NCBI GenBank assembly: GCA_932521035.1
Contig: OW051496.1
Span: forward strand, 3,720,001-3,784,000
DNA: 64,000 nt
Reading direction: 5' to 3'
DNA from: Oscheius dolichura
Taxonomy: Eukaryota > Nematoda > Chromadorea > Rhabditida > Rhabditidae
The notes under the pieces were generated by a model, which made no database searches, was not told where the DNA came from, and worked only from the letters and a program-made list of their open reading frames with translations. This document shows, in pieces, positions 31,390 to 41,681 of the stretch (position 1 is its first letter; every line of letters starts with the position of its first letter). The position numbers and the translations under genes were made by a program.

Positions 31390-32775
31390 ATGGGAAATAA
31401 GCTCGTAGAAGATGAAAAGATTCGAAAGCTTCGTCTACAAATGGAAAAATTGGAGAAGGAAAAGGTGGAACTGGCGGAGAAGATGAAACAGCTGAAAGCG
31501 GGCAAAGACAGTTACTTTTTAACCTTTTTAGTAGATAATATTCTGTGTTTTCAGAGGAGAGGAAAAGAAACAGGAATAACCAAATGGAACAGGGTGAGTG
31601 AGTTTTAGCGGTGAGGTGAGACACAGAGTTTAGCCCATTCGGCGGTCAACCGTCAGCCGGAGGTCGTGTTAGAGAACAGGAATGGGACCGGAGAGGAGAT
31701 ACAAGAGTTGAAGAGTGACAGTTCGTTTAATTTCTTTCATTTGTAGCAGACCATTCCAGAAGAAAAGTCTACTACGTTGGAAGAGAAGGAAGCTATCCAA
31801 AAGAAAATGGAGACGGTACAAAGTTCTTTAAACAAAGAATTGATATTTTAGATTTTAATTCTCAGTGGAAGCGAAAGTTCAGGCAATTCTCTTGGAATGA
31901 TTATGCTAAAAGAGAACAAATGGATCGAGTTGTCACTGAAATTACCGAAATATTTGGCAGCTGATGGAGGAATAGCAGTATATCTGGATGGGGAGATCTA
32001 TATATTTGGTGGCAGTCTGGGAAAAGAAACATATAAATTGGACAAGAAAACATTGAAATGGATACGATTGGAGGATATGAATGAGGCACGACGAGGTATT
32101 TCACACAGCTGTCTGGAATGGAATGGATCCATCTGGGTGTTTGGAGGAATTGGCTTGAAAAGTGTGGAACGATATGATCCGAAGGAGAACAAATGGATTA
32201 AAATGCCGTAAGTTGCTCGTTTCGGCTCGTCTCTAAAAACGAGACGGAAAGCCTGAATCAGAGCTAATAAATTATTTAGAGCTATGAAAAATCCAAGATC
32301 TCATACAGCTGCAGCAGTTCACAATGGCAAATTGATCGTCTGTGGTGGATGGAACGGGATAGATCACTTGAGAAATGTAGAATGTTTTGATCCGGAGAGC
32401 GGTATCTGGACCAAGATGAATGATATGCCCACACCGCGCTGGCATCATTCCCTCGTGTCCTATGGAAATAAGTTGATTCTAATGGGAGGGCATGATGATA
32501 GAAGAATGACCAATACTGTACTAGAACTGAGTAATTTGGAAGAAAAAGGAACATGGACAGAACTGCCACCAATGAAATCTTCTCGTTCTAACTTTTGCGC
32601 AAGATCGCTTGCAAATGAAATAGTTGTAATTGGAGGATGGAATCAAGCAGAAGTTGAGATATTCGATGGAGAAAGTTGGAGGGATGGACCGCCTCTCCCT
32701 CATGAATACTGGGATATGTCTTGTGTTGTTATTCCCCAACCTTTAGCGGATATTCTCTGTAATTATAAAGAATAA
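31390..32775 (+). CDS. Coiled-coil/Kelch protein 2
   Basis: Paralog of the previous gene. A TTTTAG acceptor lies 10 nt before ATG 31390. It codes MGNKLVEDEKIRKLRLQM, a coiled coil (EKLEKEKVELAEKMKQLK), small exons with EERKRNRNN and STTLEEKEAIQKKMET, then the Kelch region: KENKWIELSLKLPKYLA, IYIFGGSL, IWVFGGIG, LIVCGGWN, LILMGGHD, IVVIGGWN, ending at 32775 after PLADILCNYKE. An intron splits the propeller at the same place (after KWIKMP) as in paralog 1 and in the kinase-Kelch fusion, so the three Kelch parts share ancestry. AATAAA lies at 32783-32788. Confidence 0.82.
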
Positions 32776-33092
32776 AGGATAAAATAAAGATCAATAGCAT
32801 TGTTTCACTTTTCCTCAACTAGTGCACATTTTGAGACCTCACTGAACATGTAACATCTGTTAGTAAGGTACTTGAGAGGCCCCACCCCCTTGATTACCCG
32901 CGTATACCGTAGCGTAAGGAGTATGCAAATCCAAGGCAGACTTTGCTGCCGAAGGGGGTCGCCATTAATTAATACAGACTAAAATTATTTCAGATCTATA
33001 ACGAAACAGAAGGAGTGAGTTACGCAAGCTAGCGAAACGAAAGAAATATGGTATTTTATAAATTTTATGAAAAGAAAAAAGTTCAAAGAAGA

Positions 33093-33238
33093 TATAGTCC
33101 GTTTCCAACGGATATGTCACGGGATTTAAAGGTCTGTCGTGCCTCCGCTGTGGGACCAGCCGTCTTCCGACATGGTCTCACAACGGAGATGCGCCGCAAA
33201 ATTTGAACTCGTGACATATCCGTTGGAAACGGACTATA
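33093..33238. mobile_element. TATAGTCC-type MITE, intact copy
   Basis: TATAGTCCGTTTCCAACGGA and its exact mirror TCCGTTGGAAACGGACTATA bound a 146-bp element. Its inner part contains short GC-rich mirrored blocks (CTCCGCTGTGGGACC and GGTCTCACAACGGAG). Confidence 0.85.
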
Positions 33239-33241
33239 GCA

Positions 33242-33455
33242 TTAGGCGTTACTGGTCATGATAATGGCGACGATCATCCCGTAGAGTCCCAGTACCTGAA
33301 AATTCTCTTATTTCTCATAAAAGGACGACTACCTCGGCAAAGATCAAGATGAGGATCAATCCTACGAAGAGGCGGGGCTGGTGAGCGGAGCCGCGTACTC
33401 CCGCGTCGCCCACAATGCCGACTGCGTAGCTCGATTGCGGGACGATTGTGGTCAC
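33242..33455 (-). pseudogene. V-ATPase proteolipid (subunit c) C-terminal fragment
   Basis: Minus-strand sequence encodes [20 protein letters not shown], then LILILIFAE, a canonical 35-40-nt GT-AG intron, and VLGLYGMIVAIIMTSNA with a stop at 33242. This is the fourth transmembrane helix of V-ATPase subunit c, including the essential Glu in FAE. Upstream of YAVGI the similarity stops and no first three helices are found before the next gene. It is therefore a genomic (not retroposed) fragment unless distant exons exist. A MITE borders it at its 3' end. Confidence 0.7.
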
Positions 33456-33788
33456 AGCTCTGCCATTTATGGACCAACTACGGAATAAGCTGCGACGGTG
33501 GGCAGTGGACGGATTCCCGGGAGATCGAAAAAGAAGGTCGAATTATGACGGCAGACGGAGTTTCGACGTCTTTTTCTGTCAATTTCTGTCGTCCAGTAAT
33601 GTTTACCTGGCAATATCCGGTTTGGTACGAGATTTGGTCCTGTAAAGACGACTAGAATCGACCTGTTGGTGGATCAGAAGCCGTTCGCGTCAGTCTTTCC
33701 CCTGCGCTTTCCGCTCCTCGGCGATCTGTGCTGTTCTCCGACTACGGTATCTCTTACTGTCTATCTAATTACCCTTTCCGCTTTTAGA

Positions 33789-35924
33789 ATGAGTCATCCG
33801 GACGCGTACAGGAACTGGAAGAACAGCTACAACCAGCTGCACCACCGGCAGCAGTATCCCGGCTCGATCAATGTCTACAGTCGTCCGTCGACCCCGATGG
33901 CCAAGTCTCCCCACCGTCCGAGGGCCGCCTCCTCGCCCGTCCGGTCGCCCGTCGTCCTCCGCCGGCTGGCCGGCTCCTCCGTGGCCCGGACTCCCGTAGA
34001 CAAGGACTACCCCTCGCAGTGGACGAATGTCTCGATGGCCTCTCCCCTGCACAACAGCTACACCCGCTCCGGCGTCGTCTACAAGCAGCAGCAGCAGCCG
34101 CCGACGTCTGCCGCCGCTACTCCGACCAACCGTGGAGATAATCGCCGTGGCCACTACCACCATCAGCGAAGCCACCACCAGGAGCAGCCGCAGCAGAAGC
34201 AGCCACAGCAGAAGCAGCCACAGCAGCAGCCGCCTTATCATCAGCAGCATCCTCTGCCGGTAGGCTTTCGGATTATTCAGGGCCACAACAAAAAAGCGGA
34301 CGATTCGGAAGCGGAACAGGGTGGTCCGTACCCTTCTGGCGCTCATTCTATCCAGCCTAAAAGAGCCGGGTAAAACCCAGCAAAATCTCTTTATTATGAC
34401 CAAAAACGGCCAGCTATCACTGTTTTTCGCACGGTAATCCAAATTTTGAAGCAGATTTCCTTAAATTTTCGCTTTTTCATAGCGAAGGAATTTGGTCACG
34501 TTTGAAGGAGCCGGGCTACAGTACGAAACCGGAGAAAATGGAAATTTTGTGTTGATGGCCAGGAAAAGTTTAAATTTTGAAAATACTTTTCTACAAAACT
34601 TTACAGTTTTCTGTGACTAATTTTCTCGGTTTTCAGGAAGACAAGAACCAGATTCTGCGCCGTCTGTTTCTCCAGAAGAACATCGACATTACAAATTCGG
34701 TCAAATTGGGCGCCGGTCGCTACAGTAAGGTCATCACGGCCCGCCAATATCAGAACATGGAATCCGGGATCTATAAGAAGGTATTATATTCTATATTTTA
34801 TAATATATAATATTATTTAGATTGCTATCAAGGTGATCAACAAGGAGAAGGTGACGACGGACTTCCGGGAGAAGTTCCTGCCGCGCGAGATTGACTGCTG
34901 GCGCCAGTTGCACCACCCGAACTTGGTGCGTATCCTCGGCCACTACGAGGCGCTGAAGTACGTCTTCCTGTCGATGGAATACGGCGAGAGGGGCGACCTG
35001 TTGGCATACGTGCAGAAGAACGGCCCGGTGCCGGACGGACAGGCCCGCAACTGGCTGCGGATGATCATCCACGCCGTCGGCCACATGCACTCGTTGCGGA
35101 TAGCTCATCGCGACCTGAAGCTGGAGAACTGTATCCTCTTCGAGGGCGGCGTCGTCAAAGTGGCCGATTTCGGCTTCGCCCGCAAGGTGGCCAGCAACCC
35201 GTCGCAGACGTATTGCGGCTCGAAGAGCTACTCGCCGCCGGAGATCCTGATGGGCCACCCCTATAACCCCTTCAAGGCCGACGTCTGGAGCATCGGCGTC
35301 ATCGGCTTCATCATCGTCACCGACACCATGCCCTTCCGCGAGAATATGCACAATTACAAAATTGTTGACCATCAAAAGTACGTTTTCCTCTGTTTTTATT
35401 GGCTGTTATCAAATTTAGCTGGCCATATTTGTAGCAAATGATCTAAATTATATACTTGTGCAAAAAAAACGAGTGAAAATAATGTACTTTGTGAAAAAAA
35501 TGGCCAAAATTCGACTGTTGGGTGATTTTGTTCCGGCACGCCTGCATCCGTATAATATTGGCAGCTCGCGGCACTGGCTTCAAGGCGCGCGCAATACACT
35601 TGCTTTCTTGGGCCGAGATTTTACGGGTGCGGACGCACAACTTCCCGGTCTGGGTTCTAGTGAGAATTAGATGTCGTAAGGTCGTATATAAGATCAAAAA
35701 ACGTCTTTTTTGTATTTTTTTTCCCCTCGATATTAAATCATTTTTATTTCAGGAACCGGAACTACAGCTATCCGTCCAAGTTGACCATTTCCCCGGCGTG
35801 TAAGTCGACCATGGACGAGATGATGACCTTCGACCAGAACCTGCGTCCGACCGTGTTCAACTGTCTCCGTCTGCCGTTCTTCACTTCTGCCGCCGAAGAG
35901 GCCGGTCTTCCCCGGACGCATTAG
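33789..35924 (+). CDS. TSSK-like Ser/Thr kinase with Gln/His-rich N-terminal extension
   Basis: Exon 1 (33789 to about 34260) encodes a ~157-residue low-complexity extension with Pro, Ser and Arg (KSPHRPRAASSPVRSP) and a run of QQQ/QQK/HH (about 34082-34260). The donor CCG|GTAGGC is chosen because it keeps phase. Kinase: VKLGAGRYSKV, IAIKVINKEKV, LHHPNLVRILGHYEA, EYGERGDLLAYVQKNG, IAHRDLKLENCILF, VADFGFARKV, TYCGSKSYSPPEILMG, DVWSIGVIGFIIVTDTMPF, and a short C-terminus ending at 35924. SYSPPEIL and DVWSIGVI-F match testis-specific Ser/Thr kinases, which act in male germ cells. All catalytic residues are present. Confidence 0.85.
35530..35650. repeat. Short imperfect inverted repeat in TSSK intron
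   Basis: GCCTGCATCCGTATAATATTGGC is loosely mirrored by ATTTTACGGGTGCGGACGC in the last intron (about 35376-35752). A similar pairing (GCCTGCACCTGCAAAATCTCGG with ACGGGTGCGG) is in an ECT2 intron near 48059-48147. Probably related small MITEs. Confidence 0.4.
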
Positions 35925-36520
35925 ACGATCCGACACTTTTTCTCTTAGTTGTAAAGATATAAAAAGGCCTCAATGTTACGTGTATGTAGGTATATAAATA
36001 TATTTCTGAATAAATACGCCTCTCAACTTGACTTTCTCTTGTCTTTTAGTCTTCTTTTCGTTTCAACTGGGCTCTGCCGAATGATCTCGTCCCATAATTG
36101 GGCCAGAAGAAGGAATGACGAAACTTTTCCACGGAAAAGGCAGTTTCTCATCGTCTTTTCGATATTCTACACAATAAACCTTGAAATGTGACTCGAACGG
36201 ATTAAAGTAGGGGCTTCGAATGTTTTGAACCGCTTCTCCACTCTGTATAAAGCGAAAGCGATTCAAAATTCCTTATATGCCAGCAATTGCGCGGTTGAAC
36301 GCCGTGCAAGCGACACGCCGCTGCACCCGTAAAATGTCGGCAGCCGCGCGGCCTGTGTCACCCGGCCGTCGCCTACTCGTTACCTCTGGTCCTCTTGCAT
36401 TCAATCGAGAAAATCTTTCGCCTTTTACTAAAGATTTCCGTGCAAGTGGACGCTTATGAGTAGTAATCAATTTTTGGAATCCCCTCGAAAGAGCGGGACA
36501 CAAAGCTGGGAAGAATTTGG

Positions 36521-36823
36521 AAGGAAGCTTCGGCTCTTTTGTACACTAGCGGTCCATAGGCTTTTTTCCCAATTTGTTTTATTTTTTCTAGGAAAAACAG
36601 CTGGCCTAATTAAGTTCCGCCTTGGTTATCTTTCAGGGGACAACCACCCCCCTCCCTGGTTGGAGCTCCGAAGTCGACATGCCGCAGGCGACAAGATAAC
36701 CATGGCGGAACTTAGTTGGGCCCTGCTGTTTTTCCTAGAAAAAAAAAACAAATTGGGAAAAAAACCTATGGACCGCTAAAATCCCAATGGACCGCTAAAG
36801 TACAAGAGAGCCGAAGCTTCCAT
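36521..36823. mobile_element. Foldback element with ~110-bp arms
   Basis: GGAAGCTTCGGCTCTTTTGTAC at 36521 is mirrored by GTACAAGAGAGCCGAAGCTTCC ending at 36823. AGCGGTCCATAGG and the AATTTGTTTT and GGAAAAACAGC blocks also pair. It ends only ~40 bp before the next gene's first exon. Confidence 0.8.
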
Positions 36824-36864
36824 TGTTTTCCTTCACTTCTTCGACGAACGGTCGATTTCTTCAA

Positions 36865-37897
36865 AGTAGCTACTCTTCCCATTCCATTCTCAAAATATCG
36901 TATTTTCAGTGTTTCTGCTCCTTTTCCTCCATTTACTGCCAGTATTTTCCCTTCATACTCCAAATGATAAATGCTACCACGGATTTTTCCTGGAGAATTC
37001 TGAAAATATCGTAAGTTTTACATCCAAAAAGCAAGATTTAAAAATTTCAGATGATGAAATGCTCTCTCGGCTTCAGTTGGACAGTCAAAGCAACGCGTCG
37101 TGTACAAACAATGGATTTGAAAAATGGCAAAATTGACTGGAATTGTAATCCGGAGACGGCATGGGGCGGTATCCACCGAGATATCGTGCTGCTGTCCAAA
37201 GTACCGCCAATTGAAGGATTCACAGTCGGAGAAATAGCGCCGGGAGGAGCCGTCGAGCTGGATGATGACCGGGAAGAGCGGCTAACCGCTGGAACAAGAG
37301 TGACCACCGCGGCACCGGTCAGCTCCCCTCACTGTCGATGGAAAAGAGTTCAGCGGGGCAGAAAAATGATCACTTGCTTTTGTTTTGCTGAAAATTGCGC
37401 AGATATTATGGAAAATAATATTATGGTGAGAAAAGGGAGAAGAAATTAGAATTAGAAACAATTTTTAGGAAATATTCGAAGATAGCTGTAACAAGCCGGG
37501 AGGCGGCAATGAATTGGCTTCGGAAAAAGAAGCACGATGTCCGAGTGGCCAGTATATGGACAAAGAATGCTTTGAAGCAGCAATAAAAAAAACTATGTGG
37601 AAAACAACAAACGCTGATGGTCAGACGGCCGGTTACACGAAGAGCACCCTTCTTCCACCGGGGAGCATAACGGCAGCATTTGAAGAAATTGAAGAAGTAT
37701 CACAAACCGATACCGAGAGCATTTTCGGCATGGCATTTGTGATCAAGATTGCTGTTGGGATTATTGCCATTGCTGCTGTTTTCTTGGGAGTAGCTGCATG
37801 TATTTGGATCCGACGAAGAAAAAAGGAGCAAGTGCGCAGTGAAACATCTAAAAGAGAAGAAACACCGTCTAGGACGGGAAAACAGAATAATAAATAA
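36865..37897 (+). CDS. Cys-rich type I membrane protein; start codon made by splicing
   Basis: Reading upstream from a signal-peptide-like FLLLFLHLLPVFSLH, there is no in-frame ATG before the TTTTCAG acceptor at 36909. The preceding candidate donor (TCAAA|GTAGCT, 36866) supplies A, so A|TG would create the Met. The protein continues CYHGFFLENSENI|MMKCSLGFSW, ITCFCFAENCADIMENNIM|EIFEDSCNKPGG, CPSGQYMDKECFEAAI, an acidic stretch, a transmembrane helix (IAVGIIAIAAVFLGVAACIW) and a basic tail (RRRKKEQVR...TGKQNNK). The ~12-Cys ectodomain suggests a secretory fold. No family is recognised. If trans-spliced at 36909, a leader ending in A could do the same job. Confidence 0.6.
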
Positions 37898-38001
37898 AAT
37901 AACATCAGTGAAAATATACTTTTAGTCTAAAAATCTAATCTAATTACAGGCAATATTAAAAGTGACAAGTGAGTGACAAATCAAAAATTAAACAATGCTC
38001 A

Positions 38002-41000
38002 TTATTGAGATAGTCCTTCGACTAGTTGTGAAAGTGAAGTTATTTTTCTGATTATGGGATTCGAAAGTCCTCCAGAAAAGAATTCTATTTCCATGAGAAG
38101 GTCTAACCGCATCATTTGTTTCGCAGCAAACTGAACAAAACGAATGAGAAAAGATAAAGGAAAAATGTTACTTTTAGACGATTAGCTCCATCTTCTTTGA
38201 GACCTCTGTCACTGGAATGCTGTATTCGGGTGGCTTCTTCGGCAGACCAACCGATCATTTTGCTTATCGTATCATCATCTACTAGGCAAAGAAGAAGAGT
38301 CTTGGTTGTGGTATCCTTTAATTGAATCTGCATGGTCCACATTCCCTCTACTATTCGAAGAGGTTGAGTGATAGCATTTACAATAGCCTGAAGATAGAGT
38401 GTATACATTTAAAAAAAATTACCTGAATAGTATACCGTCGAGATCCCATTAAGAACCGAGCTTTTTTGAGCGCTTCACTAATTGTTATAGCTTTCATTGA
38501 TATGTATTTCTTCAGTATTGGATTATCGAAATCAGGAGATGTCACTGATATGTTATTCTAAATAAATTTCATATCAAGGAAAAACATTGAAAAAGGAAAA
38601 AGGAATAGTATTAGACTAACAATGTTAGGGCAATTTGTGGCTGGAACGTGTAAAATCACAGACGGCGATGATATTGGTCTTATATCTGATGATGTGCAAG
38701 ATCTTTTTGGTTTCGGAATTATAGGCTTTATGTCAACTTCGTCGTCCGATAATTCTATGACTTCTGTCTTCACTTTTTTCTAGAGAAAGATAAACAGTAA
38801 AGCCGTGTAACAAACCGTTGAAAGTGGTTTATCAGAAGGGAGAACAGAAATTTTTGAAGGTAGCACAGGTTCGAAAAATTTGTGTAATCCTCCTAAAAAC
38901 ATTAGTAACATATTTTCTAACGAAACAAACCGATAGATCTTGATCTCTCTTGCTCTGGATTCTTGGCAGCCGTCATGCTGGCGAAATTTGAGATTTCAGG
39001 CTCTACTAACGAAATAGTATTGTTAAAAAGAAATCGAACCTGATATCCTCGAGCGTTTATGAGCAGGTGTTTGTGTTTTAGAAGTATTATCCATAAATTC
39101 AGGAAATCGTGACACATGCTGTGTTATTGCAGGTCGTTCTGTATTTAATCAGTTTAATGAAAAGTCAAGTAACCTGTTGAAAGAGTTGCTACTGATGAAA
39201 ATGGGTTCTTCGACAACGTAGGGGATGCTTTCCCTCTTGTCGTAAATGATGATTCTTGTCGTGGTGTTGAAATCATAGCTTCTGTTTTTTCAAACTCATC
39301 TAAACAATATTTATTTAGTTGAAAAAAAAAACCTTGCAAAGCTCTTTCGAGCAATGATAATGGTCTTTCTTTATCAAATGAATTTACTCTGAAATCGGGA
39401 TCCTAAAATTTAGGGAAAGAATATACACGAGAAAATTAAACAAACGTCTAACTCGAAAATATTCGGCATAAAAAGCGGTGATGCTACATTATTCTTCCGC
39501 TGATTTGCAGAATCAGACTTCCGCTTTAAAGGGTTTTTGCCCATTATGATATCCTTTAAAAAATATGTTCAGTTAAGGAAATACAAACTTCTGTGTCTAT
39601 TTCAGGGGTACGGTTTCGTTTGGGCGAGCTTGGCAAAGGTGTGACCAATGCGCTAAACAGTTAAAAGTAATGGAGTAGTTAAAAATATCCTACTTGTTAG
39701 CAAAAGGTGTCTCCAATCCCCAATCATTATGTTCGAAAATACTAGAATTAGCACTCCTGCTGTTTGATGTTGTTGGTAAAAAGCATATGCTATAAAGTTG
39801 ACAAATTTCAATACTAAAACAAACATACTCATCATCCGACCTAGAAATATCAACAACTCGGTTCAACATATTTCTCCGGGTTTTTGATCTTTTGCTAATT
39901 TCATCATCAGAATCATCTTCAATAACTATGTTATTTAAAAAGTCGCCTGAATATACAGAATGACTAAAATCGAGAGCTAGCAACCTGTTTCAAATGCATC
40001 CTGGTGCGGTAAATTGTCGAAGTCGTCTTCATTCAAAATCCTATTAGATACCAATGACTGATTAATTCTTCGATTGGCACTAAAAAGCTGGTTTATTAGA
40101 AAAGCTAACTAACATTGTTTGTGTATTTTCCTGCCCTATGTTTACGTGTGGTCGTTTTGGTGGCGGCGATACCGCTCTTTCCTGAAGATTTCCAAGTGTT
40201 CTGCGAGATGACGTCTGCAGTACTGGTTTCGGAGCAGGCGTAGACTGTGTTCTTGATGCTACCTGGGTTGGCAATGCATTCTGGTCATTAGCAGGCAACA
40301 GGGCAGCTGTGGCTGTTGGAGGAGGAACTGCTGTTGGCGGATCTGTAGTTGTTAGCTTCATTTTTAAATGATCGGCCATTATTTGAATTGGATTGTATTT
40401 TTTGATATACGTATCTATATCACCCCCTGAAAACGCTAAACATTTACAAAAATAGGATGACAGAATACCTAACACTTGTAAAGTATTCGGTTCTAAGAAA
40501 AATCTTCCATGGCGAATTTTTATGGGCGGAATAAGAAGTACCTTAATTAAATGCTGAACTGAGTTTAAATAATAACTCTAACTTTAGTTCCTGGTGTTGT
40601 CACTACCGAAATATTTTTAATTGGTTTGTATTCTATTCCAGCAAAATCAGTGACACCATTTGTAAGTTGTATTGATAGGGTTCGTTGAGGCTTCTATATT
40701 TTTTGTAGCAAATGAAAAAATCATGAAAACTTACTGCCTCTCGATATGCTTCTTTCTCATTTTCTGTCAAGGCTTCAAAACCCGAATTATCTACAAAATC
40801 TTTCTTATGAGCATTTATTTGTCCATAAAAGGGATCACTAATATCAAGAACATATTTTATCGAAAAAAAATTCAGCATAAAAAAGGTGATAATTAGCCTA
40901 CCTGCAAAATTAGGGGGCTTCTTAAAGTAGTCAGCCTGCAATTTAAGTCTACGTCGCTTGTAGATGGCTCCATACTTTCGCACAAATCAGAATATAACCA

Positions 41001-41193
41001 TTGTTCGTATACAAAAATATTTAGGCTATCATTATTACTCTAAAATGGGAAAATAAATGAATACAAATCACTCGCTTACCATGTTTATATTCTTTTCTTT
41101 TAAAAATTTTAAGACCATATCCAGCCATTCTTCCCGTAGTACTATGTGCCGTTCGAGGAAAAAATGTATGACACCATGGCGAACTGTTGACAT
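38002..41193 (-). CDS. rmi1: RMI1 homolog (RecQ-mediated genome instability protein 1)
   Basis: Minus-strand gene starting MSTVRHGVIHFFLERHIVLR with EEWLDMVLKFLKEK, then a DUF1767/OB-fold region (FYGQINAHKKDFVDNSG, FAGIEYKPIKNISV, TTPGTK...FLEPNTLQVLG, GGDIDTYIKKYNPIQIMADH), which is the RMI1 N-terminal signature. A long disordered middle follows, with acidic hydrophobic motifs (NIVIEDDSDDE, VVDISRSDDE, VIELSDDEVDI) and many small exons. The C-terminus is a second OB-like region (YTIQAIVNAITQPLRIVEG, MWTMQIQLKDTTTKTLLLC, GWSAEEATRIQ) ending at 38002. RMI1 binds BLM helicase and topoisomerase III to dissolve double Holliday junctions. It is divergently arranged with MIC60 across a ~490-bp spacer. 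Confidence 0.75.
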
Positions 41194-41681
41194 ACTGAAA
41201 TAACAATGTTTCAAAGTATAAAATATTTTCAATAAAAACTAAGATTTCAAATCAATTGATCTCCCCAGAGCATGGATACTAGCATAGAGGAGACTTTTGT
41301 GCAGCAGTTATCTAGGTTTTGGTAATTTTTCAGAAAAAGAAACACTATAGCACATGGAAATTGAGCAGAAATGGAAGTGAAGGAAGCTGCGAAAGAGAGA
41401 AAATAAGGATAAATCGAAAAGAAAAACGCAAAAGTTATAAGACCCGGCAGGTGTACTGTATGCGCGCCAAAATTCTGCTTTTTTTTCATGCTTCTTGGAT
41501 TTTTTGCACTCTCTGCATTTTTTGTGCTGTTCTTCTATACGTTTACGTGTTTCTGTTTCACTGGCTCAAGCTAGTTATGGTTTCTTTGATATAAAATGGA
41601 TAATTTCAACATTGTTTGCACATACTAGCCGATTACAACCCCTTTTAAATGTATACAAAGTATATTTTTAGGACGAAGACA
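41194..41681. promoter_or_regulatory. Shared divergent intergenic region RMI1/MIC60
   Basis: Inferred bidirectional promoter region because the two genes point away from each other. It has no other gene. A TATTTTTAG acceptor at about 41671 lies 10 nt upstream of the MIC60 ATG and could be a 5'UTR intron end or a trans-splice site. Confidence 0.45.

Noticed and set aside
33765..34442. 225-codon minus-strand frame
   Set aside because: Antisense to the CAG-rich first exon of the TSSK-like gene; Leu/Val-rich composition is the expected shadow.
34791..35375. 194-codon minus-strand frame
   Set aside because: Antisense to the kinase domain of the TSSK-like gene.
37051..37449. Separate gene starting MMKCSLGFSW
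   Set aside because: The upstream signal-peptide exon joins in phase, so these Met codons are better read as internal.
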